Of a stretch of DNA of 64,000 nucleotides, positions 31,468 through 39,995 are shown piece after piece. Origin of the DNA: DATFVA01 sp963839165 (GTDB lineage Bacteria > Bacteroidota > Ignavibacteria > Ignavibacteriales > Ignavibacteriaceae); assembly GCA_963839165.1 (NCBI GenBank), contig CAWIUG010000036.1, positions 310,001 through 374,000 on the forward strand. Direction: 5' to 3'. Below the pieces are notes generated by a model, which saw nothing but the letters and a program-made list of their open reading frames with translations, was not told where the DNA came from and made no database searches. How positions within the stretch are numbered: the first letter of the stretch is position 1; each line of letters starts with the position of its first letter. The translations under genes were made by a program, and so were the position numbers.

Positions 31468-32466
31468 ATGCTATACGTTGTAATCATATTTCTGCTGGTT
31501 GCTGTCTATCTGTACTGCCTTCTTGGCGGGGCAGATTTTGGTGCCGGGATTATTGAGCTGTTTGCGGGAAAAAATAAGGATAAGATTAAGAACCTGGTCA
31601 GCAGCGCTATGGCACCGATATGGGAAGCAAATCATATGTGGGTGATCATTACCGTGGTAATTCTTTTTATGGGGTTCCCGGTGATATATACACAGGTTTC
31701 TATTTCGCTCTATATTCCTTTAATACTTCTGCTGATTGGTGTGGTGCTGCGCGGTACTGCGTTTACTTTCCGGCATTATGATGCGGTGCAGGACGGCTCG
31801 CAGGAAGTTTATTCCCGCATCTTTGCTGTCTCCAGTCTTCTGGTTAGCTTCTTCTTCGGCCTTATAATCGGGGCCCTGGTATCTGGTAAAATAACAACCT
31901 CTCCTCTAACATTTTATGAGGGATACCTTCATCCCTGGGTAAACCTTTTCAGTATATCAACAGGGATCTTTATCTGCAGTCTTTTTGTGTTTACTGCTTC
32001 AGTTTACCTGATAAGTGAAACTACCGAAAAGGATTTAAGAGAATTGATAATAAGCAAAACGAAACTCGCCACCCTTGTAATGGTAGTAAGCGGTGCAATG
32101 GTATTTATATTTTCCTACGTTGAAGGAGTTGATTTTGCTCAAAGGTTCCTGGGTCATCCCATAAGTATTATTATCATCGTACTGGCAACGCTGGCCCTTC
32201 CGGTATTGTGGAAGATTATTGAAAAGGGGTTGATCTGGCCTTCGAGGATACTCGCAGGAGCACAGTTGTTTTTTATCCTCGCTGCATTTTACCTTATATA
32301 CTTCCCTGAAGTAATCCTTATCAAAGGCGGCAATAACATCAGCCTTTTAAACGCGGCCGCTCCGGAAGCAACACTTGCTCAGCTGGGCTGGGCACTGGTA
32401 CTGGGATCATTATTAATTTTTCCGACGCTGTTCTATCTATTTAAAGTCTTTAAAGCCGGAAGATAA
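31468..32466 (+). CDS. cydB: Cytochrome bd ubiquinol oxidase subunit II
   Basis: 332 residues, about 8 membrane helices. Characteristic motifs: VYLYCLLGGADFGAGIIELF at the N-terminus and APIWEANHMWVIITVVILFMGFP, followed by RGTAFTFRHYD. The subunit pairs with CydA in the inner membrane. It begins immediately after cydA. The shape (GGADFGAGI rather than the longer E. coli form) fits the cyanide-insensitive/Bacteroidota type. A GGGGAG/CTCCCC hairpin lies right after its stop at 32471-32502. Confidence 0.95.
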   Translation: MLYVVIIFLLVAVYLYCLLGGADFGAGIIELFAGKNKDKIKNLVSSAMAPIWEANHMWVIITVVILFMGFPVIYTQVSISLYIPLILLLIGVVLRGTAFTFRHYDAVQDGSQEVYSRIFAVSSLLVSFFFGLIIGALVSGKITTSPLTFYEGYLHPWVNLFSISTGIFICSLFVFTASVYLISETTEKDLRELIISKTKLATLVMVVSGAMVFIFSYVEGVDFAQRFLGHPISIIIIVLATLALPVLWKIIEKGLIWPSRILAGAQLFFILAAFYLIYFPEVILIKGGNNISLLNAAAPEATLAQLGWALVLGSLLIFPTLFYLFKVFKAGR

Positions 32467-32501
32467 TCCCGGGGAGACATCAGATTCGATAATGGACTCC
32501 C

Positions 32502-32855
32502 CTATGGTTTGTCCTTATACACCTTCTTGCTAAGCTCAAGCTTATCCGCAAAGTCGGCACTGAAGTTCTCTATCATTCCTGCCACTTCCTCATTCTTTGT
32601 TGCTCGTCTGTAAGTATCAGCCATCTTCAGGAATGTCTGGTGAAAATAGACATTCATATCCTCAACCATCATTTCCTTCGTCCATAGATCGATGCCCATC
32701 GTTGCGTTCTCATGCTTATCCCACAAAGAGAGCATCATCGACTTGCTTTCCCTTTTCCCATCAAAACCTGAATCGCTGGCACTCCATTCAATTTTCATTG
32801 GAACTTTTTTCTCATCAAGCTCCACAAATAGCATTATTTCCGATTTTTTGCTCAT
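32502..32855 (-). CDS. gldC: GldC-like protein (gliding motility family)
   Basis: 117 residues. The sequence SEIMLFVELDEKKVPMKIEWSASDSGFDGKRESKSMMLSLWDKHENATMGIDLWTKEMMVEDMNVYFHQTFLKMADTYRRAT follows the GldC family closely (DLWTKxMxVxDMxxFFHQTxxxMADTxxRAT). It is a small soluble protein with predicted beta then alpha parts. GldC is linked with gliding and type IX secretion in Flavobacteria, but it is also found in non-gliding members of the phylum. No other gld gene is in the window; it is a single gene convergent with cydB. Confidence 0.83.
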   Translation of the reverse strand: MSKKSEIMLFVELDEKKVPMKIEWSASDSGFDGKRESKSMMLSLWDKHENATMGIDLWTKEMMVEDMNVYFHQTFLKMADTYRRATKNEEVAGMIENFSADFADKLELSKKVYKDKP

Positions 32856-33114
32856 GTTGTTATCCTGTTAGATATTTCATTTATAATATTATATAATAAA
32901 AATAATGAATTTATTGAAATAGAATGCATTTGAGAGATCATTCCAATTCTCAGGGAAGAATACTAAAACTGAACGATTTACTTCCTTCCCTCACTATTTT
33001 GCTTTTTTGAGAATGTAGGTATAATTTAGCTTATCGGCGATCGGGATTTAATTGTTAACAGCATTATGAGTAATATCCGGTATTAGGCATCAGCAGAAGA
33101 AGTAAAGGATATTT

Positions 33115-33654
33115 ATGACAAAGAAATTAAGGCTCTTAATTTTTCTTACACTTTTTATATTGCTTCCCAAAGCTGAAGCTCAAAATTTCAGTGTGGGCGG
33201 ATTTATTGGAGGTGGAACTGTGGAGGGATTTTCGGCATCCACGGGAGCTTTTACATCTTCTCTTTTTGCAGAGGTCAGTACTCCTTTCCTTGGATTTAAT
33301 ACAAGGCTGAGCTTTATATATGGACAGGATTTCAATTTCCTGCTGCCCGGAAGTACCAATAAATATTTTCCCTTCTTAAAAGCTTATACGCTTAAAGCGA
33401 TTTTCACCCAGCCGCTGAGTTCGCCCTTTTACCTGGAAGAAGGATTCGGTCCTGCAGTAATAGAAGATAGAACTTTCAGCGATGTAGATGAATGGAATTA
33501 TGGTACGGCATTTTCAATAGCGGCTGGAATGGATCTGCGTGAATATAAAACCTCCGGTCTCAAAATAGGAATGGGAGTTGAGTATTCAATTACCTTTGGT
33601 AACACCTTCGCAAAATATATTTCAGTTCACTTTCAGGGACAGTATTATTTCTAA
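33115..33654 (+). CDS. Small outer-membrane beta-barrel protein
   Basis: 179 residues: signal peptide (LLIFLTLFILLPKAEAQ) then eight or so amphipathic strands (NTRLSFIYGQDFNFLLPG, YTLKAIFTQPLSSPFYLEEGFGPAVIED, AFSIAAGMDLREY, LKIGMGVEYSITFGN) ending in HFQGQYYF, an aromatic C-terminus. It fits the OmpA/OmpX-like outer membrane beta-barrel class common in this phylum; no specific function can be given. It stands alone with a strong convergent terminator behind it. Confidence 0.8.
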   Translation: MTKKLRLLIFLTLFILLPKAEAQNFSVGGFIGGGTVEGFSASTGAFTSSLFAEVSTPFLGFNTRLSFIYGQDFNFLLPGSTNKYFPFLKAYTLKAIFTQPLSSPFYLEEGFGPAVIEDRTFSDVDEWNYGTAFSIAAGMDLREYKTSGLKIGMGVEYSITFGNTFAKYISVHFQGQYYF

Positions 33655-33707
33655 TTAAAATCAGACTATCTTCACCAGAACAGTTGGGAGATGGGATTAG
33701 ATGAAAA

Positions 33708-33740
33708 TGAGGCTGTCTTTGTGCATTTGAGACAGCCTCA
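33708..33740. terminator. Convergent terminator
   Basis: Perfect 11-bp arms TGAGGCTGTCT (33708-33718) and AGACAGCCTCA (33730-33740), 11-base loop. It lies between the plus-strand barrel gene and the minus-strand S46 peptidase and is flanked by A/T-rich sequence on both sides, so it can terminate either. Confidence 0.85.
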
Positions 33741-33752
33741 TATAAGAATAAT

Positions 33753-35972
33753 TTATTTTGTGGAACCTGCGGCAACTGATTTTTCTTCAGTTAGTTTTCC
33801 ATTCCGAAGTTCATCACTTAAACGAGTAGCTTTGTACATATCCTTTACGGCTTCCATTAGTCCGGCTGAATGCACCGCAACCATCCTGTTTTCATCAGGA
33901 GTATAAATAAAGTTGCCTGGGAGACTCTGGATGTTTCCGTCGAAAGCGAGTCCTACTATTTCGGCTTTTTCATTTATTACGGGACTTCCGGAATTACCGC
34001 CGATAATGTCATTAGTGGCAACAAAGTTAAACGGAGTTTCAAGCTGAAAATCTGAAGGTGGGTTTACCCATCTCTGAGGGAGACTCCATGGTTCTTTTTT
34101 CCCGAAGGAATAATACCTGTCATAAAGTCCGTAAAAGGTTGTATAAGGCGGAGCAACGGTTCCATTGTATGGAAATCCTTTTACTACTCCGTCTGAAATA
34201 CGAAGAGTAAATGTTGCATCAGGAGGAATTGAAGTTCCGTATACAGCAAACAATGCTTTTCCCAGTTCCTGTGAATATACTCCTTCTTTATCAAGGATTT
34301 TACTCACTTCACTCTTAAGATCACCCCTGGCATCCTCTGTGTGTACTACAAAGTATATGAAGGGATCATTTGAGTTCAGTATGGCATCGGGACCTTGGGC
34401 GATCAGCGACATTAGCTTAACTGAATCTGTCAGCACGGTATTATTAAGCATATAATTGACCGCATCTTCACCTCTTCTTCCGCCGGTTATTTTCTGCACC
34501 AATGAGTTATCCGGGCCAAGATATTCGTAAAAAACTTTAACCTGATCCTTCAGCAGATCCCGTTGGGTATCCATATCCAGACTATCGGGAATAATAACGG
34601 CAATTGTACTATCCAGAGCCTCTCCCCCATATCCCTCATCCCGTTGATCTTCCGGAAGCTTAAGTTCATTTGCGAGATCCACTACATCTCCTGCAATAAA
34701 GAATAATTCCGATGTGGTTAAAGAATTTAATGATAGTGCATAGAGTTTATTTGAAACATCCCGAAGCTGTTGCCTTGTTCCCGCAATTTTGTCCCACAGA
34801 TCACCATATTTCGATTTAAGCTCAGGATTTGCCATAACCGCTGCCTTAAACTTCTCCTCGAAGTCACGCTTTTTTTGCATAAGAACAGGGTTGCGAAGTC
34901 CTTTCAGCATTCCTGAGTAAGCTTTCTGTGAATTTGAAAACATGAACAACCGGTTCTGTAGCTTGCTCTTTTCTTCAGGATTTTCCTGGATCATTTTGGA
35001 ATACAGATCCACCATATTATTAATCATTTCCAGGGTACGCGGGTAGGATATATCTCTGGCATACTCAAGCTGAGCCATGGTATTAAGCCTGTCAGTTGAA
35101 CCGGGATTTCCAACAACAAATACAGGCTCCGCGGCAACTGCGCCGCTATCGCTCCATTTATAATAATCGTCTGTTTTAAGCGGATTACCATCGTCATCAT
35201 AGACCCTGAAGAAAGTACAGTCAAGATCATAACGAGGGTAGGTAAAGTTATCGGGGTCGCCTCCAAAGAATCCCATCTCAGTTTCAGGGGCAAATACCAG
35301 TCTAACGTCATTGTATCTTTTATAGCCGTATTCTGAATACTTACCGCCATTATAAAGAGGGGTGATCTGAATCCTGAGGCCGGTACTTTCCTTTTCGCGT
35401 GCTTTAATCTCATTTATTACACTATCCTCAATCGCCGTTTTTTCTTCCTCGGTACTGCCTTCATCCATGGCACCTTGTATCTCATCGGTAACATCTCTGA
35501 TAAGTACAAGCTGGTCAACATAAAGGCCCGGAACGGGACGTTCATCGGCCAGGGTTTCTGCATAGAATCCGTCCTTCATCAGGTCTTCACCCTCTTTTGT
35601 AACATCCGAAACACTTTCCCTTCCGCAGTGATCGTTTGTCATCACAAGTCCATCTGCAGATACAAATGAGGCCGAGCAGTAGTTGGCAAAACGGAGAGCT
35701 GATTTTCTTACATGATCGAACCATTCCTGTGTTGGTTTAAAATTATATTCTTTTTGAAAGTAATCTTTGGGGGGATATTCGAATGTCCACATTTTCCCCA
35801 TATCATATTGACCTGCTTTCACTGTGTCAAGATTTAACCAGGAATATGCGCCTTCCTGGCTTATTTTATGACCGGTTTCAGTGGTCTGTTGTGATGAAGA
35901 ACATCCTGATAGAAAGGTAAAAGATACAACGAATATTACCGCTGTTAAGTACTGTCTGAATAATTTATCCAT
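33753..35972 (-). CDS. S46 family dipeptidyl-peptidase, DPP7-like
   Basis: 739 residues. Lipoprotein signal (FLSGC, Cys24). Chymotrypsin-fold S46 peptidase: His115 in MTNDHCGRES, the helical regulatory domain in the middle, and Ser661 in GGNSGSPVIN. Position Ser+18 is Gly679 in FDGNIQ; in DPP7 this residue is Gly and allows bulky hydrophobic P1 residues, while DPP11 has Arg and prefers Asp/Glu. I therefore predict DPP7-like specificity. It releases N-terminal dipeptides for uptake. The lipobox suggests anchoring in the periplasm or on the outer membrane. Confidence 0.94.
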   Translation of the reverse strand: MDKLFRQYLTAVIFVVSFTFLSGCSSSQQTTETGHKISQEGAYSWLNLDTVKAGQYDMGKMWTFEYPPKDYFQKEYNFKPTQEWFDHVRKSALRFANYCSASFVSADGLVMTNDHCGRESVSDVTKEGEDLMKDGFYAETLADERPVPGLYVDQLVLIRDVTDEIQGAMDEGSTEEEKTAIEDSVINEIKAREKESTGLRIQITPLYNGGKYSEYGYKRYNDVRLVFAPETEMGFFGGDPDNFTYPRYDLDCTFFRVYDDDGNPLKTDDYYKWSDSGAVAAEPVFVVGNPGSTDRLNTMAQLEYARDISYPRTLEMINNMVDLYSKMIQENPEEKSKLQNRLFMFSNSQKAYSGMLKGLRNPVLMQKKRDFEEKFKAAVMANPELKSKYGDLWDKIAGTRQQLRDVSNKLYALSLNSLTTSELFFIAGDVVDLANELKLPEDQRDEGYGGEALDSTIAVIIPDSLDMDTQRDLLKDQVKVFYEYLGPDNSLVQKITGGRRGEDAVNYMLNNTVLTDSVKLMSLIAQGPDAILNSNDPFIYFVVHTEDARGDLKSEVSKILDKEGVYSQELGKALFAVYGTSIPPDATFTLRISDGVVKGFPYNGTVAPPYTTFYGLYDRYYSFGKKEPWSLPQRWVNPPSDFQLETPFNFVATNDIIGGNSGSPVINEKAEIVGLAFDGNIQSLPGNFIYTPDENRMVAVHSAGLMEAVKDMYKATRLSDELRNGKLTEEKSVAAGSTK

Positions 35973-36061
35973 TTCGTTTCCCTGAAAATGTTTTTTTTAC
36001 TACATAAATTTAAATTTACAACTATTTGATTCTTTAAAAAGAAAATGACTCACATCTTTAA

Positions 36062-36100
36062 ATAAAAAAAAGGGAAACAAGTGTAAAACCTGTTTCCCTT
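36062..36100 (-). terminator. Terminator of the zinc-ribbon gene
   Basis: Arms AAGGGAAACA (36070-36079) and TGTTTCCCTT (36091-36100). On the minus strand the hairpin is followed by eight T's (plus-strand A run ending at 36071), so it ends the gene at 36160. A second hairpin, GGTAATCA/TGATTACC (36115-36138), lies just before it. Confidence 0.82.
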
Positions 36101-36159
36101 AGTTAAAATGATCTGGTAATCACAAATTATTGATTACCGGTAGAAGGACGGATGAAAGG

Positions 36160-36504
36160 TTAAATATATGAATCCGGCTGATACAGTGGTTCAATTTCCC
36201 ATTCATCTTCTACTGTTCCCACACAGTGCGAACATTTAGGAACATTAAAAACAACCTTCTCCTCGTTGGGATTAGCCCTGACAAAGTTCAATATCGTCTT
36301 GCAGCTTGAGCACTGCACAATATGTGAAGTGGTTGTCTTCTTGCTGCATTCAGGACAGATAAACCCAAGCTCACCTGGTGTTTCTTCAGGGTTCACCAGG
36401 AATATGGCATTACATTTTGAGTGGTTGCATTTGGCGAAGTGCCACTTTACAGTATCCTTTGTATCGATAGCTAACTCCCTTGAATTTTTAATTGATATAA
36501 ACAT
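36160..36504 (-). CDS. Hypothetical zinc-ribbon protein
   Basis: About 114 residues from the ATG at 36504, preferred over the start at 36534 because the first ten residues of the longer form are a hydrophobic stretch unlikely before a cytosolic zinc protein; the longer start cannot be excluded. Cys pairs occur at CNHSKC, CPEC, CSSC and CSHC, enough for two zinc ribbons (rubredoxin- or PHD-like knuckles). The acidic tail EDEWEIEPLYQPDSYI is distinctive. No family was recognised. It is monocistronic with a terminator behind it. Confidence 0.65.
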   Translation of the reverse strand: MFISIKNSRELAIDTKDTVKWHFAKCNHSKCNAIFLVNPEETPGELGFICPECSKKTTTSHIVQCSSCKTILNFVRANPNEEKVVFNVPKCSHCVGTVEDEWEIEPLYQPDSYI

Positions 36505-36682
36505 AAGCAGTAATAAATAGAAAGTCCATTGCAAAAATATTCTCTTAATAAATTTCTCTCACTTGAAAGGTGCGATTAATTTCATAAATTAAGACATCTA
36601 AAATTGCTCATGGATATTTAAGAAAAAACATACTTAAAATTCTACGATATATTTTTCAACTTCCCCTTAAACAGGAGATTAA

Positions 36683-38029
36683 ATGGACAGAATAAATTCT
36701 TTTAAAGCTTATGATATAAGAGGTAAAGTTCCTTCCGAACTGAATGCAGATCTGGCATACAACGTGGCCGTCGGTTTTGCTAAACTGACAGATGCAGAAA
36801 AGGTAGTGATAGGGCACGATATCCGGAAATCTTCGGAGGCTATTTCGGATGCAATTAAAAAAGGACTGAATGATCATGGTGTGGATGTTATCGATATCGG
36901 ACTCTGCGGTACCGAAATGATCTATTACGCTACTCCTGTTTATGAGGCCGACGGTGGTATTATGATAACTGCAAGTCATAACCCGCCTGAATATAATGGT
37001 ATGAAGTTCGTCGGTAAAGGCTCCGTTCCCATAGGCTATGATACGGGTCTCAATGAAATTGAAAAAATGGTACTTAACGACGACCTTCAAACCCATAACC
37101 TTGAACCCGGGGATGTTGACCATGATAATGTGATGACCGGATATTTAAATCACCTAGAAAAGTTTTACGATGTGAAAAAGATAAATCCTTTTAAGGTTGT
37201 GGTGAATGCGGGAAATGGATGTGCCGGTCTGGTAATTGATGCCCTCGAACCTGAACTTCCTGTTAAAATGATAAAGCTCTTTAATGAACCTGATTCGGAG
37301 TTTCCCAACGGAGTACCTAATCCCCTGCTGACTCAAAACCGAAAACCAACTATAGATGCGGTTATCCAGAATCATGCTAACCTCGGGGTTGCCTGGGACG
37401 GTGATTTTGACAGGTGCTTCTTCTTTGATGAAAATGGGAACTTTATCGAGGGATATTACATAGTCGGACTCCTTGCAAAATCAATCCTGAAAAAGAATCC
37501 CGGAGCTAAGATTGTCCATGATCCACGGCTTGTTTGGAATACGATCGACATCGTCAGGAGCAGTGGAGGAGAACCTGTTGTTTCAGTAAGCGGACATGCG
37601 TTTATCAAGCAGAAAATGAGAGAAGTTAATGCTATTTATGGCGGTGAAATGTCAGCTCACCACTACTTCAGGGAAAATGCCTATTCCGACAGCGGTATGA
37701 TTCCCTTCCTGCTTGTTATGCAGCTCATGTCGGAAGAGAACAAACCGTTGTCAACTCTTGTTGAAGAGATGATAGCTGCTTATCCTTGCTCAGGTGAGAT
37801 AAATTCCGAAATAGATAATCCTAAAGCGAAGCTTGAAGAGGTAGAAAAGAAATATTCCGACGGTAAGATAGATCATCTGGATGGATTAAGCGTTGAATAC
37901 GATAATTGGAGATTCAATCTCAGGATGTCAAATACTGAACCTATAATAAGACTTAACGTAGAAAGCCGCGGAGATAAACAGCTGATGGAAGAGAAAACAC
38001 AGGAGCTGCTGAAAATCATTAGAGAATAA
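36683..38029 (+). CDS. Phosphomannomutase/phosphoglucomutase
   Basis: 448 residues of the alpha-D-phosphohexomutase family. Domain 1 has KAYDIRGKVP and the phosphoserine loop TASHNPPEYNG (Ser98); domain 2 the Mg-binding loop DGDFDRCFFFD; domain 3 the sugar loop GEMSAHHYFRENAYSDSG; domain 4 the phosphate loop RMSNTEPIIRLNVES. It interconverts mannose- or glucose-6-phosphate and the 1-phosphate, providing precursors for GDP-mannose and envelope sugars. The GEMSAHHYF motif fits AlgC/ManB-type rather than phosphoglucosamine mutase. Monocistronic. Confidence 0.93.
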   Translation: MDRINSFKAYDIRGKVPSELNADLAYNVAVGFAKLTDAEKVVIGHDIRKSSEAISDAIKKGLNDHGVDVIDIGLCGTEMIYYATPVYEADGGIMITASHNPPEYNGMKFVGKGSVPIGYDTGLNEIEKMVLNDDLQTHNLEPGDVDHDNVMTGYLNHLEKFYDVKKINPFKVVVNAGNGCAGLVIDALEPELPVKMIKLFNEPDSEFPNGVPNPLLTQNRKPTIDAVIQNHANLGVAWDGDFDRCFFFDENGNFIEGYYIVGLLAKSILKKNPGAKIVHDPRLVWNTIDIVRSSGGEPVVSVSGHAFIKQKMREVNAIYGGEMSAHHYFRENAYSDSGMIPFLLVMQLMSEENKPLSTLVEEMIAAYPCSGEINSEIDNPKAKLEEVEKKYSDGKIDHLDGLSVEYDNWRFNLRMSNTEPIIRLNVESRGDKQLMEEKTQELLKIIRE

Positions 38030-38082
38030 TTGCAGCTTTAAGATTGTGAAGGATAGCTGCTGAGATCCGTCACTCATTGTCT

Positions 38083-38634
38083 CTAAATTTTTACCTCGAT
38101 CTTAAATGGAACTTTCAGTTTTTCCCATTCAAGGCTAACGACTGCGGAGGAGTCGCTGGTCTTTGTGATTTCATATCTCAGCCATTCGATGGGATTACTT
38201 TTCTCCGGTTTCACATTTACTCTTAATGCATCTTCCGCTTCGTTATATTCAAAAGCGCCCCATTGATCAGCCACTTTGTTAAATATCAACGTCCACTCAT
38301 TTTTACCGGGAATAGCAAAAAATCCGTACGAACCTTTGGAAAGCTTTTTACCTTCAATTGTTACATCGGTGCTGAAGATAATTTTGGTTGCTTCGTTTGC
38401 ACCTGCACGCCATACCTTATCATACGGCACCAATCCTCCCCAGATCTTCCTGCCCTTAACCCCGGGTCGGCTGTAGGAAATGGTAACATCGGTAAAACCG
38501 ATTGTCTGGGATATTTCAGCCTTAGGACTGATCCTTACTTTTTCCTCTTTTTGTTGTGAATAAGTACTTGATAATAGGGCTGTCAAAATCATTGCTGTTA
38601 AAAGGTAAGCAGATAAACGCATCATTGAAAACAT
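38083..38634 (-). CDS. DUF2911 domain protein (secreted)
   Basis: 183 residues: signal peptide (LSAYLLTAMILTALLSSTYSQ) followed by SPKAEISQTIGFTDVTISYSRPGVKGRKIWGGLVPYDKVWRAGANEATKIIFSTDV, the hallmark of the DUF2911 family, widespread in Bacteroidota. The conserved VWRxGANEAT block is present. Function of the family is unknown; it probably works in the periplasm. The gene is 54 bases from a convergent phosphomannomutase and not in an operon. Confidence 0.9.
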   Translation of the reverse strand: MFSMMRLSAYLLTAMILTALLSSTYSQQKEEKVRISPKAEISQTIGFTDVTISYSRPGVKGRKIWGGLVPYDKVWRAGANEATKIIFSTDVTIEGKKLSKGSYGFFAIPGKNEWTLIFNKVADQWGAFEYNEAEDALRVNVKPEKSNPIEWLRYEITKTSDSSAVVSLEWEKLKVPFKIEVKI

Positions 38635-38714
38635 TTAGTGTCTCCTGGTTCTTTTATAAAAGGCTTAAAGGTTATTATAATTTATAAAAATGCCGGTATA
38701 TCACCAATAGCTGT

Positions 38715-39845
38715 TTAGATTAAAAATTTGAGACCTTCGGTGAGCCTCCCTATATCTTCGGCGTTATTGTAAAAATGAGGTGAAATACGCATAATTCCTT
38801 CCCTGACTGCTGCTTCTATTTTCTTTTCTTTAAGAACTTCAAGGATTGAATAAGCATTTTTGTGAGGAAAAGATACGATGCCTGAGATATATTTTTCTTC
38901 GGAAACCGGAAGGAGAGGTTCTAACCCGATCTTTCTCAATTCCGACATTAATAGCTTTGAATTTGCCAGCACGCGGCTTTCGACCTTATCAATTCCGAAT
39001 TCTCTGAATAGTTTTAGAGAAGCATTAAGAGCATAAATTCCTGCCGAATTAAGGGACCCGGGTTGAAATCTTTCTGCAGAATCCTTCAAAGACAGATTGT
39101 AATCGAGAAGATTCCATCCGTCATTCACCCCAAGCCAACCAACATATACCGGATCAAGCTTAGGCTGAAGATTATCTGAAACATAAATAAAGGAAAGTCC
39201 CTGCAGTCCCAGCATCCATTTCTGCGTTCCGCAGGAAATAAAATCTATATGGCAGTCCTGCACATCCAGCCGGAAAGCACCCAATCCCTGTATTGCATCA
39301 ACGCTTAACAATATACTCTGCCGTTTACATTCAGCGCCGAGTTTTTTCAAATCGATCCTGTATCCCGAAAGAAACTGAACCATACTTACCGAAACAAGTT
39401 TAGTCTTCGGGGTAATCTTTTCGATTATATCTTCCGCGCTTACTATTCCATCATGTGATTTAACAATAATGATCTTTACACCCTTCTTTTCGAGGTTCAT
39501 AAAAGGATATATGTTAGCAGGAAATTCGAGATCGTTAAGAATTATCTCATCCCCTTGCTGCCATTTCAGTCCCTGTGCCAGCAGGTTCAGGCCGTTTGTT
39601 GTATTATCAAGAAAAGCAATCCTGCTATTATCTGTATTCAGGAAAGCAGCCAGCATATTCCTTGTTGCTTCTGTAATCTTAATGAAAGCAGGGTAATCGT
39701 CTATATTTTCTTCGCTTCTTGTTCTGAAATACTCCTTCATTTCATCAAGCAGGCGGGTGGAGAAGGGACCCGTTGCGGCATGGTTCAGATAAGTTATTCC
39801 CTTTTCTATGTGAGGGAAAAGTTTTCTTGCGTCGTCTATAGTCAT
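38715..39845 (-). CDS. Aminotransferase class V
   Basis: 376 residues, PLP-dependent class V fold. GITYLNHAATGPFS (start of the fold), the cofactor contact SVDAIQGLGAFRLDV and Schiff-base lysine in DFISCGTQKWMLGLQGLSF are seen; IMRISPHFYNNAEDIGRL ends the protein. Compared with cysteine desulfurases, the active-site cysteine loop is not evident, so it is more like the kynureninase/isopenicillin-epimerase-type enzymes whose substrates are hard to predict. It is transcribed alone, divergent from the Lon-like protease. Confidence 0.85.
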   Translation of the reverse strand: MTIDDARKLFPHIEKGITYLNHAATGPFSTRLLDEMKEYFRTRSEENIDDYPAFIKITEATRNMLAAFLNTDNSRIAFLDNTTNGLNLLAQGLKWQQGDEIILNDLEFPANIYPFMNLEKKGVKIIIVKSHDGIVSAEDIIEKITPKTKLVSVSMVQFLSGYRIDLKKLGAECKRQSILLSVDAIQGLGAFRLDVQDCHIDFISCGTQKWMLGLQGLSFIYVSDNLQPKLDPVYVGWLGVNDGWNLLDYNLSLKDSAERFQPGSLNSAGIYALNASLKLFREFGIDKVESRVLANSKLLMSELRKIGLEPLLPVSEEKYISGIVSFPHKNAYSILEVLKEKKIEAAVREGIMRISPHFYNNAEDIGRLTEGLKFLI

Positions 39846-39995
39846 AATAAAATATTTTTTTTATGCGTTAATAATACCAATTATTATGGTTAAACGTGAA
39901 TCACTTACAAGTACTATTTCTTTGAAATTAAAACCAATAATAATTAGATTTTTAACTTAGGTTTTTAATAATTCTCATCGAAAGCAGGTAAAACA

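Noticed and set aside
32471..32502. GGGGAG/CTCCCC hairpin after cydB as terminator
   Set aside because: Only six pairs around a 20-base loop, no T run, and it overlaps the gldC stop; too weak to call.
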